15,337 bases of DNA. Origin: Armatimonadota bacterium (GTDB lineage Bacteria; Armatimonadota; HRBIN16). The position numbers were made by a program, and so were the translations under genes. Where the stretch lies: contig JAPWUZ010000030.1 in NCBI GenBank assembly GCA_028275265.1, forward strand, positions 1 to 15,337, written 5' to 3'. Of the stretch, positions 6,711 to 14,114 are shown in pieces. Under the pieces are notes generated by a model. That model was not told where the DNA came from and did not search any database. It was given only the letters and a program-made list of their open reading frames with translations. Positions within the stretch are counted from its first letter, which is position 1, and the number at the start of each line of letters is the position of its first letter.

Positions 6711-8711
6711 TTGGCAATTCGGGATGAAATCGCCTTAGCGCGCGAAACGGCGGAGACACAATCTGTAGAGGCGGGGCAACGTTTTGAAGAGGGGTTTACC
6801 GTCCGCACGGCGATTGGAACCCTGTTTATCGCCTTCATCATGTTGCCCGGCGCGCTGTACCTCGGTCTGGTAGCGGGACAGGGGCTGGGTCCCGCAGCGC
6901 AATGGGTGACCATCGTGTTGTTCGCCGAGGTGGCTCGCCGTTCGTTCGCGCCGCTGAAGAAGCAGGAGATTTACATTCTGTTCTACGTGGCGTCTTCACT
7001 GACGGTGCTGATGTCCGGTGGTATCGGTTTATCAGGCGGACCGTTCGGCTGGCTGATATGGAACCAGTATTTCATCCAGTCGCCACCCGCCGCGCCGATA
7101 GCAGACCAGATTCCCACCTGGGCGGTGCCTCGCCCGGATAGTCTGGCGATTTTGCACCGTACCTTCTTCCACCGCGACTGGCTCATCCCGATTGTGCTGC
7201 TGATTACCAACGAAATCTTCGGGCGCATGATGTGGATGGGGCTGGGCTATACGCTGTTCCGCATCACCAACGACGTGGAGCGCTTGCCCTTCCCGATGGC
7301 GCCGGTCGCCGCTTCGGGTGCAACCGCTCTGGCGGAAGCGGGACGCAAAGAGGAGTCGTGGCGATGGCGTGTCTTCTCTACCGGTGCGGTTATCGGGCTG
7401 GTGTACGGCTTCTTCTATCTGGCGATACCCATCTTCACCAGCGTGCTGTTCGGCAAAGCGTTCATGCTCATCCCGATACCCTTCTTTGACCTGGTGCCCA
7501 ACACCGAGCACATCCTGCCTGCGGCTTTGACCGGTTTGTCTGGCGACCTGGGTCTGGTGCTGGTCGGTTTCGTCATCCCAGCTCCTATTGTTATCGGCAG
7601 CGCGACTGCCAGCATCTTGTGCCAGGTGTTCACCAACCCGATTCTGCAGAGGATGGGGCTGCTTCCCGACTGGTATCCCGGCATGAGCACCATCCAGACC
7701 TCGCTGACGGTGAACATGAACTTCTGGCTGAGCGTGGGCATCGGTGTGCAGCTGGCGGTGGCGTTTATCGGTATCGTCGCCGTGGTGCGGGTGCTGTTTT
7801 TGCGCAAGCAGTTAATTGCCAATCGCGGCAGTTTTTCGCAGATACCTGCCGGGCGCGGCGACAAGGCGAACACGGTGTACATCGCCATCGGTGCGTGGCT
7901 GCTCGCCACCATCGGCGTGATTGTCATCGCCCATCAGCTGGTGCCGGGCTTCCCGCTGTGGATATTCATCTTCTTCGGGCTGGTGTGGACGCCGATTAAC
8001 TCCTACATCTCCGCGCGTATGATCGCGTTGACGGGGCAGGGGGTGAGCTTCCCCTACCTGCGCGAAGCCACCATCCTGAAGACCGGCTACGATAGGGTGG
8101 ACATCTGGTATGCACCGATGCCCCTGGCAGACCACGGCTGGGCGGCGCAGCGGTTCCGCGAGGTGGAACTGACGGGCACACGCTTCACCAGCATCCTGTA
8201 TGCCGAGGCGTTCATGCTGCCGGTGGTGCTTCTGGCAAGCTTCCTGTTCTGGGCTTTCTTCTGGCATACCAGCCAAATACCCTCCGCGCAGTATCCGTAT
8301 GCGCAGAAGTTCTGGCCGCTCCACGCACAGATGAACGCGCTCTGGCAGCAGATTAACCTGAAGGGAAGCGATACAGGCCAGTGGCTGCTGCGGGCATTGC
8401 GCACGGATTATATCATCGGCGGGTTCACGGGCGGGCTCGCTTTGTTCGCCTTGTTCTCCGCGCTGAGGCTACCGCTGCTGTTCTACTACGGCTTCGTCGG
8501 CGGCATCGGCGCACTGCCGCACAACACCATACCGATGCTGTTGGGCACGATATTAGGGCATCGCTACTTCGCCCGCCGCTTCGGCAGTGACCAGTGGCGC
8601 ATGTGGGCGCCGGTGCTGCTGGCGGGGTTCTCCTGCGGCATGGGTCTTATCGGTATGGCGGCTATCGCGCTGGCTATCATCGGGAAGTCGGTATCGTATT
8701 TGCCCTACTGA
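6711..8711 (+). CDS. OPT-like (oligopeptide transporter superfamily) multi-pass membrane protein (666 aa)
   Basis: TTG 6711 is preferred over ATG 6636: AAGGAGG precedes it by 10 bases, and the extra 25 residues would be encoded by repeat-flanking sequence. After a charged N terminus of about 30 residues, the protein has many hydrophobic segments (by eye 12 or more). The first carries M-L-P-G-A-L-Y-L-G-L and a G-x-G-L-G-P loop, the next V-T-I-V-L-F-A-E-V-A-R-R. A loop with the stretch F-R-E-V-E-L-T-G-T-R-F precedes a segment rich in Phe and Trp. Length, N-terminal layout and these loops resemble the uncharacterised OPT-superfamily proteins (DUF6784/DUF6785 type, from memory) of Armatimonadota and Planctomycetota. 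OPT proteins are secondary transporters of small peptides or metal chelates, driven by ion gradients; the substrate is unknown here. It is followed by tatA after 48 bases, behind a possible separate promoter. Confidence 0.6.
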   Translation: MAIRDEIALARETAETQSVEAGQRFEEGFTVRTAIGTLFIAFIMLPGALYLGLVAGQGLGPAAQWVTIVLFAEVARRSFAPLKKQEIYILFYVASSLTVLMSGGIGLSGGPFGWLIWNQYFIQSPPAAPIADQIPTWAVPRPDSLAILHRTFFHRDWLIPIVLLITNEIFGRMMWMGLGYTLFRITNDVERLPFPMAPVAASGATALAEAGRKEESWRWRVFSTGAVIGLVYGFFYLAIPIFTSVLFGKAFMLIPIPFFDLVPNTEHILPAALTGLSGDLGLVLVGFVIPAPIVIGSATASILCQVFTNPILQRMGLLPDWYPGMSTIQTSLTVNMNFWLSVGIGVQLAVAFIGIVAVVRVLFLRKQLIANRGSFSQIPAGRGDKANTVYIAIGAWLLATIGVIVIAHQLVPGFPLWIFIFFGLVWTPINSYISARMIALTGQGVSFPYLREATILKTGYDRVDIWYAPMPLADHGWAAQRFREVELTGTRFTSILYAEAFMLPVVLLASFLFWAFFWHTSQIPSAQYPYAQKFWPLHAQMNALWQQINLKGSDTGQWLLRALRTDYIIGGFTGGLALFALFSALRLPLLFYYGFVGGIGALPHNTIPMLLGTILGHRYFARRFGSDQWRMWAPVLLAGFSCGMGLIGMAAIALAIIGKSVSYLPY

Positions 8712-8714
8712 TTG

Positions 8715-8723
8715 TGATAGAAT
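8715..8723 (+). promoter_or_regulatory. possible extended -10 promoter for tatA
   Basis: TGATAGAAT matches the extended -10 form TG-N-TATAAT with one mismatch in the hexamer (TAGAAT at 8718-8723). No good -35 hexamer stands 16-18 bases upstream, which is tolerated for extended -10 promoters. Confidence 0.35.
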
Positions 8724-8759
8724 AGAGGTGGGGCACAGAAGTGCTGTGGAGGAGTTTCG

Positions 8760-8978
8760 ATGAGTGAGGTAATTCAGATGTATTTCGGCTGGCAGGAAGC
8801 GTTACCGATTATCGTCATCATCGTCGTGCTGTTCGGGGCGCGCCGACTGCCGGAGCTGGCACGCTCGGTGGGCGAGAGCCTGCGCGAGTTCAAGAAAGCC
8901 ACCTCCGAAGTGCTGGATGATGAACCGGCACATCCCGCACCGGCGAAGACCGAGAAAACCACCGAACAGCAGTCGTAA
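8760..8978 (+). CDS. tatA: Sec-independent protein translocase subunit TatA (72 aa)
   Basis: ATG 8760 follows GGAGGAG by 5 bases. The small protein has the TatA design. A short extracytoplasmic N terminus is followed by one membrane helix (~9-25) ending at the conserved F25-G26. An amphipathic helix (~28-48) with R-x-L-P-E-L-A-R, then E-F-K-K-A, precedes an acidic, Pro- and Lys-rich tail (~49-72). TatA oligomers form the pore or membrane-weakening patch through which the TatBC complex passes folded twin-arginine proteins. TatC and TatB are not in the window. TatA, TatB and TatE are hard to tell apart; length and the FG-hinge favour TatA. The 300-residue gene starts 20 bases downstream, so transcripts may run on. 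Confidence 0.9.
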   Translation: MSEVIQMYFGWQEALPIIVIIVVLFGARRLPELARSVGESLREFKKATSEVLDDEPAHPAPAKTEKTTEQQS

Positions 8979-8998
8979 GGACGAGGACTGAGCATAGC

Positions 8999-9901
8999 GT
9001 GAAACACGGGCTGGCGCCGGAGCAGATAGTGGGGTGGCAAGGGGTCAGCCTGCGGGTGCCTCCTGATTGGAGCGTAACCGGATTTCAAGGCGATGCGAAG
9101 GAGGGGTATTTGCGCATCGATTCGCCGGGCACTCTGGTTGCAGAGGTGCGCTGGGCGCAGGCGAAAAAGGCTGTGGATGTTCGCAAGCGGCTGGATGACT
9201 ACCTGAACATGGTAGAGCGTCAGGCAAAGAAGCGCAAAGTTCCCTTTACCGGACGCATCAAGCCATCCGAAGACTGGCAAGGCGCGCTGGAGTTTAACTA
9301 CCGCGCCGACCGAAAAGTGCGGGGGTTCATCCGGCAGTGTCCCCACTGCCGCCGGGTGGTGATTGCGCAGGTGAGCGGCGACAAGGACGATGCAGTGGTC
9401 AATGTCGCAAACCAATTGCTGGACACCCTGCAGGACCACTCCGAAGACGGCTGGTGGACATGGGCGCTGTTGGGATTGGCGATGCGATTGCCTGAGCGGT
9501 TTGCGCTGGTGAAGTCGCAGGTGATGTCAGGCTACCTGATGCTGCAGTTCCGCAACCGCTACACGGAAGTTAGCGTGGAGCGATGGGGACTGGCGGATGT
9601 AACCTTGAAACGCTGGACGCTGGAAGAGTGGGCCCTGCAGGCAACGGAGTGGAAGCGCATCCGGGCGCAGCACATGCTGGGCGAAGTGGAAAGACACCCC
9701 GCAGTGCACCTGGCAGGGCTTCGCCGTTCGCCGACAACGTGGCTGCGCCGGAAGGTCGAGCGGATAGTGCTGCGCCGACCGGAGGAGATACGCGGCGTCG
9801 TCTGGCACTGCGAGCCGAGCAACCGTATTTACTCGGTGCGTGTGGAACGGGGCACGCAGGAGTTGCTGGAGCAGATTGTGGCAAGCGTGCAGTGTCATTG
9901 A
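8999..9901 (+). CDS. tandem-duplicated protein of unknown function (300 aa)
   Basis: GTG 8999 is the first usable start; AGGACGAGGA lies 11-20 bases before it and is a fair ribosome-binding site. I recognise no family. The sequence looks like two copies of one domain. Residues ~12-148 open with W13-x-G-x-x-L-R-V-P-P-x-W and end in a Q-C-P-H-C (113-117) strand, a V-I-A-Q-V-S-G strand and a helix N-Q-L-L-D-T-L-Q-D-H. Residues ~153-300 repeat the order: W154-x-L-x-x-L-A-M-R-L-P, then G266-V-V-W-H-C, I-Y-S-V-R-V-E-R-G and a final helix ending Q-C-H. There is no signal peptide or membrane helix, so it should be cytoplasmic. The opening pattern recalls the start of PsbP/DUF1795-type folds, but this is a weak resemblance. 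It precedes the PqqD-like, FtsX and ATPase genes on the same strand, separated by 96 bases that hold an interspersed repeat. Confidence 0.7.
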   Translation: MKHGLAPEQIVGWQGVSLRVPPDWSVTGFQGDAKEGYLRIDSPGTLVAEVRWAQAKKAVDVRKRLDDYLNMVERQAKKRKVPFTGRIKPSEDWQGALEFNYRADRKVRGFIRQCPHCRRVVIAQVSGDKDDAVVNVANQLLDTLQDHSEDGWWTWALLGLAMRLPERFALVKSQVMSGYLMLQFRNRYTEVSVERWGLADVTLKRWTLEEWALQATEWKRIRAQHMLGEVERHPAVHLAGLRRSPTTWLRRKVERIVLRRPEEIRGVVWHCEPSNRIYSVRVERGTQELLEQIVASVQCH

Positions 9902-9921
9902 ATGTTGGCGGCGGATTCATT

Positions 9922-9965
9922 GTCATTCTGAGCGGGGCGAAGAATCTCTGTGCGCTCGGCATGAC
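9922..9965 (+). repeat. interspersed GTCATNCTGA...-type repeat, copy 2
   Basis: Reads GTCATTCTGAGCGGGGCGAA, followed by GAATCTCTGTGCGCTCGGCA and TGAC. The ends GTCAT and ATGAC are inverted. It is the same family as 461-507 in the opposite orientation, and it fills most of the space between the duplicated 300-aa gene and the PqqD-like gene. Confidence 0.7.
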
Positions 9966-9997
9966 GACGGGCAGATAGTGAGCGAATAGCGGGTCAA

Positions 9998-10414
9998 ATG
10001 GGGCTGCGCGAATTTGTCGGCAAGTTCATTCCGGCGGTGAAGCCGAAGCCGGTGTTATCCCGGCAGGAGGCATTAACTGCCATTCCGGTGCGCAATCCGC
10101 TACTGGAGTGGGAGCGTACGGAGGAAGGGGAGCTATTGTTGAAGGTGCCGGTCGAGCAACGTAGTCTGCTGATACGTTGGGCGATACTGGCATTTCGGCT
10201 GCCACCGGTGCGTCATATCCAGCTGGACGAGGTGGGAGCTGCAGTGTGGGAGCTGTGTGACGGCGAACATACAGTGGAGTCCATCGTGCAACAGATGTGC
10301 AAGCGCACACGTATGAGCCGTCGCGAGGTAGAAGCATCGGTGAGCATGTTTTTGAAGATGTTAGCAGACCGCAGACTGGTGGCGTTCAAACGGGGAGGAA
10401 AAAAGAAGGCATGA
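9998..10414 (+). CDS. PqqD-like protein (138 aa)
   Basis: ATG 9998 is the first Met in frame; its ribosome-binding site is weak. The C-terminal two-thirds (~35-130) shows the PqqD pattern: R31-N-P-L near the start, a strand, then R72-H-I-Q-L-D-E-V-G-A-A-V-W-E-L-C-D-G, a T92-V-E-S-I helix, and a winged helix-like region ending L121-A-D-R-R-L-V. PqqD-like domains are peptide chaperones: they bind the leader of a ribosomally made peptide and present it to a radical SAM or other enzyme. Stand-alone PqqD-like proteins also occur in unknown roles. The gene overlaps the FtsX gene by 4 bases (ATGA), so the two should be made together. No radical SAM enzyme or precursor peptide is visible nearby. Basic C terminus (K131-R-G-G-K-K-K). 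Confidence 0.8.
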   Translation: MGLREFVGKFIPAVKPKPVLSRQEALTAIPVRNPLLEWERTEEGELLLKVPVEQRSLLIRWAILAFRLPPVRHIQLDEVGAAVWELCDGEHTVESIVQQMCKRTRMSRREVEASVSMFLKMLADRRLVAFKRGGKKKA

Positions 10415-11019
10415 GGAAAGACGGACGTCAGGTAGAACGCTTGCAGCTGCCGTTTCGGGTGGCGTTCCACATCAGTATGCAAAGCGTGCGTATCCGCTTC
10501 TGGCGCTCGGTGATTACCGCAGCCGGCACTGTGCTTGGCATTGCATTCCTCGTCTCCGTGTTGACAGCGATGATGATTCAACGCAACTCGGGGGCGGTTA
10601 CCGACCCCACCGAAAAGTACCGCATGACCTGGCTGGTCATTATGAGCCTGCTGGTCTGTCTGGTGGGCATCACCAACGCCATGTTAATGTCCGTAACCGA
10701 GCGATATAAGGAGATCGGCACGATGAAGTGTCTGGGAGCGTACGATATCTTCATCGTGGAGCTGTTCTTTATCGAGTCGGCTCTGGTGGGTCTCATCGCC
10801 TCGGTTATCGGATGGTTTCTGGGGGTTTTTGCGGTGGTGCTTATCAAGCTGTTCAGCGAAGGCTTGAAGGTGTTCGGCTGGATCTCTCCGGGGGAGGTGT
10901 TTCTGTATCTCCTCCTCTCCATAGTCATCGGCACACTGCTTTCAGTGATTGCCACCATTGTCCCGGCACAGGTGGCGGCGCGAATGCCTGCAGCTGCCGC
11001 ACTGCGCGTGGAAGTCTAA
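10411..11019 (+). CDS. minimal FtsX/MacB-type ABC transporter permease (202 aa)
   Basis: Start at ATG 10411, sharing ATGA with the preceding stop and following GGAGG by 12 bases; an in-frame ATG at 10297 lies inside the PqqD-like gene. Four membrane segments are seen (~33-55, ~72-94, ~117-148, ~162-186). The first is followed by only ~16 polar residues before the second, whereas MacB, LolC and LolE carry an extracytoplasmic domain of ~200 residues there. The FtsX core is present: E97-R-x-K-E-I-G103, M105-K-x-L-G, an F-x-x-E segment (119-122), and the closing P185-A-x-x-A-A-R, A-A-A-L-R motif. The permease couples to the ATPase 16 bases downstream. With so small an outer part, its substrate-contacting domain may be another protein. 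Confidence 0.8.
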   Translation: MRKDGRQVERLQLPFRVAFHISMQSVRIRFWRSVITAAGTVLGIAFLVSVLTAMMIQRNSGAVTDPTEKYRMTWLVIMSLLVCLVGITNAMLMSVTERYKEIGTMKCLGAYDIFIVELFFIESALVGLIASVIGWFLGVFAVVLIKLFSEGLKVFGWISPGEVFLYLLLSIVIGTLLSVIATIVPAQVAARMPAAAALRVEV

Positions 11020-11035
11020 TGAAGGGGGTGCATCT

Positions 11036-11809
11036 ATGGCAGTTCAGCCACAAACGAATCAGACCACAGCCACCGGCACGGAGTACATCGTACGGTGCAA
11101 AGATGTGGTGAAAGAGTACATGATGGGCACGCAGGTGGTGCGTGCGCTGAACGGTGTCACGCTGGACATCGTGCGCGGAGAGTATCTCTCTATCATGGGA
11201 CCTTCCGGCTCCGGCAAGTCCACGCTGTTCAACATGATTGGTGGGCTGGATAAGCCAACCAGCGGTTCGGTGTTCATCAACGACGTGGACATGGCGCAGC
11301 TGGATGCTCAGGAACTGGCGTTCCTGCGCTGCCGCACCATCGGCTACATCTTCCAGACGTTTAACCTCATTCCGGTGATGACTGCCCTGGAAAACGTGAT
11401 GCTGCCGATGATTTTCGGTGGTCTGTCCACCGATGAAGCCATTGACCGGGGTATCGAACTGCTGAAGCTGGTGGGGCTGGGCGAGCGTCTGCACCACAAA
11501 CCCAGCGAGCTTTCCGGTGGTCAGCAGCAGCGTGTAGCGATTGCCCGTGCGCTGGCGAACAACCCGCAAATCATTCTGGCGGACGAGCCAACGGGCAACT
11601 TGGACCTGCGCACAGGTAAGGAGATTATCGAGCTGCTGCGCCAGTTGAACAAAGAGCAGGGAGTGACCATCATCTCCGCAACGCACGACCTCAAGATGGT
11701 GGACGTTTCCGACCGCATCGTGTGGATTCGCGACGGGCGCATCGACCGTGTAGAGGAGCGCGCTGCTGTCGAGGTGCGTGTCGGCGACGTGGAAGGCACC
11801 CCCGGGTAG
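11036..11809 (+). CDS. LolD/MacB-type ABC transporter ATPase (257 aa)
   Basis: ATG 11036 is chosen over an in-frame ATG at 10949 that lies inside the permease gene; GAAGGGGGTG stands just before it. The protein has every catalytic motif: Walker A G55-P-S-G-S-G-K61-S-T, Q-loop Q107, signature L159-S-G-G-Q163, Walker B I180-L-A-D-E184, D-loop N188-L-D and H-loop H217. The P-T-G-N-L-D segment is typical of the MacB/LolD/FtsE group, which powers FtsX-fold permeases. The first ~15 residues and the last ~20 extend beyond the family core. It should energise the permease at 10411 and might serve the large FtsX fusion at 1028 (inference). The 124 bases downstream hold no clear terminator. Confidence 0.9.
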   Translation: MAVQPQTNQTTATGTEYIVRCKDVVKEYMMGTQVVRALNGVTLDIVRGEYLSIMGPSGSGKSTLFNMIGGLDKPTSGSVFINDVDMAQLDAQELAFLRCRTIGYIFQTFNLIPVMTALENVMLPMIFGGLSTDEAIDRGIELLKLVGLGERLHHKPSELSGGQQQRVAIARALANNPQIILADEPTGNLDLRTGKEIIELLRQLNKEQGVTIISATHDLKMVDVSDRIVWIRDGRIDRVEERAAVEVRVGDVEGTPG

Positions 11810-11933
11810 TCAAAACCGTGTGCATCACGGAAAATCGGGCAGGGCGCTGCCGGGTGCGGTGTCCTGCCTGTGTTTGCCTTTGTATGGTACTTCTCGAAGA
11901 GCACACAAACGCTGTTAGAAGAGGAGCCGTGCG

Positions 11934-13028
11934 ATGAGTACACCTTTAATACGCCCGAATGTTTTGCAGCTGGAGCCTTATAGCCCCGGCAAGCCCATCG
12001 AGGAGGTTAAGCGCGAGCTGGGGTTGACAGATGTGGTCAAACTGGCGTCCAACGAAAACCCGCTGGGTCCCTCGCCGCGCGCGATTGAGGCGGCGGTGCA
12101 GGCGATGCAGTCGGTCAACCTCTATCCCGATGGCAGCTGTTTTGAACTGCGTCAGGCGGTGGCGAAGCATTTACAGGTGCCGCCGGAATGCCTACTGTTC
12201 GGCAACGGCTCAGACGAATTGATACACTATATCGGCTTGACCTTCCTGATGCCCGGTGACGAGGTAATTACAGGTCACCCTTCGTTTGTGCGATATGAAG
12301 CGGCGGCGCAGCTCAACAACGCGCCTTTGCACCTTGTGCCCCTGCGAGAGCATCGTTTCGACCTGCCGGCGATTCTGGAGCGCGTGAACGACCGCACCAA
12401 GCTCATCTTCATCGCCAACCCGAACAATCCGACGGGTACCATCGTGACCGCCGAAGAGGTGGAGGCGTTCATGAACGCCCTGCCGGAGCATGTGGTGGTG
12501 GTGTGGGACCAAGCGTATCAGGAGTACGTCTCGCGTGCGGATTATCCGGACACCCTGCGCTATGTTCGCGATGGGCACAACGTCATTGTGCTGCGTACCT
12601 TCTCAAAGGCGTACGCGCTGGCGGGATTGCGCGTGGGCTATGCGATTGCCCGACCGGAGATTATCGACGCTATGAACCGCGTGCGCGAGCCGTTTAACGT
12701 CAATAGCGTGGCACAGGCCGCCGCGCTGGCGGCGTTGCACGATCAGGAACACCTTCGCAGGGCGGTGGAGCTGAACCGTCAAGGGCTGGAGTATTTCTAT
12801 CAGCACTTCGAGCGGCTGGGCTTGCGCTATGTGCGCAGTGAGGCGAACTGCGTGATGGTGGATGTGCAGCGTGACAGCAAACCCATCTTTGACCAGCTGC
12901 TGCGCAAAGGGGTCATTGTACGCACAGGACACATTTTCGGCTTGCCCACGTACCTGCGCATCACTACGGGCAAGCCCGAAGAGAACGAACGCTTTATCTG
13001 TGCATTGGAGGAGGTTCTGCAAGCATGA
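11934..13028 (+). CDS. hisC: histidinol-phosphate / aromatic aminotransferase, HisC family (364 aa)
   Basis: ATG 11934 is preceded by AGAGGAG at a normal distance. This is a fold-type I PLP aminotransferase of the HisC group. It has the N-terminal S39-N-E-N-P-L-G-P-S-P substrate segment, N91-G-S-D-E at the phosphate pocket, N162-P-N-N-P-T-G, D192-x-A-Y195, the PLP lysine in T222-F-S-K225, R233-V-G-Y, and L341-R-I-T at the carboxylate-binding site. HisC moves an amino group between glutamate and imidazole acetol phosphate. Members of the family also act on phenylpyruvate and hydroxyphenylpyruvate. Here it shares four bases with the DAHP synthase gene and has no his gene next to it, which favours an aromatic or dual role (inference). 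The usual D-E-A-Y is D-Q-A-Y here, a mild change. Length is normal. Confidence 0.8.
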   Translation: MSTPLIRPNVLQLEPYSPGKPIEEVKRELGLTDVVKLASNENPLGPSPRAIEAAVQAMQSVNLYPDGSCFELRQAVAKHLQVPPECLLFGNGSDELIHYIGLTFLMPGDEVITGHPSFVRYEAAAQLNNAPLHLVPLREHRFDLPAILERVNDRTKLIFIANPNNPTGTIVTAEEVEAFMNALPEHVVVVWDQAYQEYVSRADYPDTLRYVRDGHNVIVLRTFSKAYALAGLRVGYAIARPEIIDAMNRVREPFNVNSVAQAAALAALHDQEHLRRAVELNRQGLEYFYQHFERLGLRYVRSEANCVMVDVQRDSKPIFDQLLRKGVIVRTGHIFGLPTYLRITTGKPEENERFICALEEVLQA

Positions 13029-14050
13029 TTATCGTTCTGGATAAGAGCGCTACCCCGGAACAAATAGCCTTGATTACTTCCAAGCTGGAGCAGGGAGGCT
13101 ACCACGCGCATCCTATCTACGGGGTGGAGAAAACGGTTATCGGCGCGGTGGGTGTGCCCGAAGAGGAAAAGCCGAATCTGGTAGAGCAGTTTGAGGCTTT
13201 CCCCTTCGTGGAGCGGGTGATTACCATCCTTGCCCCGTACAAGCTGGCGGCGAAGGCGTATCGACCGGAAGGCACGGTGGTGCAGGTTGCAGATAAGGTG
13301 TCCATCGGTGGACAACAAGTGTGCATCATGGCGGGTCCCTGCACGGTGGAGACGCCGGAGCAAACGCTTTCTACCGCTCGCGCGGTGAAGGAGGCAGGGG
13401 CGCACATGCTGCGCGGCGGTGCGTACAAACCCAGCACATCGCCCTACTCGTTCCAGGGGCTGGGCGTGGAAGGGCTGAAGATACTCGCGGAGGCGCGCAA
13501 GGAGACCGGCTTGCCGGTGGTTACCGAAGTGATGGACCCGCGCAATGTGGAACTGGTGTGCCGGTATGCGGACATGCTGCAAATCGGCACGCGAAACATG
13601 CAGAACTACGACCTGCTGCGCGAGGTGGGTAAGACGCGCCACCCCGTGCTGCTGAAGCGAGGCATGTGGGCGCGAATTGACGAGTGGCTGATGGCGGCGG
13701 AATACATCATGAAGGGTGGCAACGAGAACGTGGTGCTGTGTGAGCGAGGTATCCGCACCTTCGAAACCGCGACCCGGAATACATTAGACCTGTCGGCGGT
13801 GGCGGTGGTCAAGCAGGAGTCGCACCTGCCGGTGATTGTGGATCCCAGTCAGGGCACGGGCAAGTGGCAACTGGTCACGGCAATGAGCCGCGCGGCGATT
13901 GCAGCAGGGGCGGATGGGCTGATTATCGAGGTGCATCCCCATCCTGAACAGGCATTGAAAGACGGTGCGCAATCGCTGACCTTCGAGAACTTCCGGCAGC
14001 TGATGGTGGAGGTGCGCGCCATCGCGCAGGCGATGGGCAAGAGCGTGTAG
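13025..14050 (+). CDS. aroF: 3-deoxy-7-phosphoheptulonate (DAHP) synthase, type I-beta (341 aa)
   Basis: ATG 13025 overlaps the hisC stop (ATGA). The enzyme joins phosphoenolpyruvate and erythrose 4-phosphate, the first step to chorismate and aromatic amino acids. Residues 1-~75 form a ferredoxin-like regulatory domain as in the Thermotoga enzyme; there it mediates feedback inhibition. The barrel shows A103-G-P-C106, R130-G-G-A-Y-K-P, G188-T-R-N, K211-R-G-M, R241-G-I-R-T-F-E-x-A-T-R-N, D273-P-S, E302-V-H-P and D313-G. The metal ligands of Thermotoga DAHP synthase are Cys102, His272, Glu298 and Asp309 (from memory). With the same spacing they fall here on C106, Q276, E302 and D313, so the histidine is a glutamine; the neighbouring R-R is K-W. 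This may alter metal choice or activity. Length fits the family. Confidence 0.85.
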   Translation: MIIVLDKSATPEQIALITSKLEQGGYHAHPIYGVEKTVIGAVGVPEEEKPNLVEQFEAFPFVERVITILAPYKLAAKAYRPEGTVVQVADKVSIGGQQVCIMAGPCTVETPEQTLSTARAVKEAGAHMLRGGAYKPSTSPYSFQGLGVEGLKILAEARKETGLPVVTEVMDPRNVELVCRYADMLQIGTRNMQNYDLLREVGKTRHPVLLKRGMWARIDEWLMAAEYIMKGGNENVVLCERGIRTFETATRNTLDLSAVAVVKQESHLPVIVDPSQGTGKWQLVTAMSRAAIAAGADGLIIEVHPHPEQALKDGAQSLTFENFRQLMVEVRAIAQAMGKSV

Positions 14051-14058
14051 TCTCTGCT

Positions 14059-14088
14059 TTGACATTCGCGCCTTCTTTCCGTTATAAT
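14059..14088 (+). promoter_or_regulatory. consensus sigma-70 promoter for the CarB2 gene
   Basis: TTGACA at 14059-14064 and TATAAT at 14083-14088 are both perfect hexamers, with an 18-base spacer. Transcription would start near 14095, giving a leader of about 20 bases with GGAGGAA (14104-14110) before ATG 14115. It is the strongest promoter seen in the window. It lies 8 bases past the aroF stop. Confidence 0.85.
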
Positions 14089-14114
14089 ACAGTGAACATG
14101 CACGGAGGAAGCGC

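Noticed and set aside
11810..11933. Promoter or terminator between the ATPase gene and hisC
   Set aside because: A 5-bp stem at 11816-11830 and a GC-rich dyad near 11838-11868 are weak and lack a U tract. TATGGT at 11883-11888 has no matching -35 hexamer.
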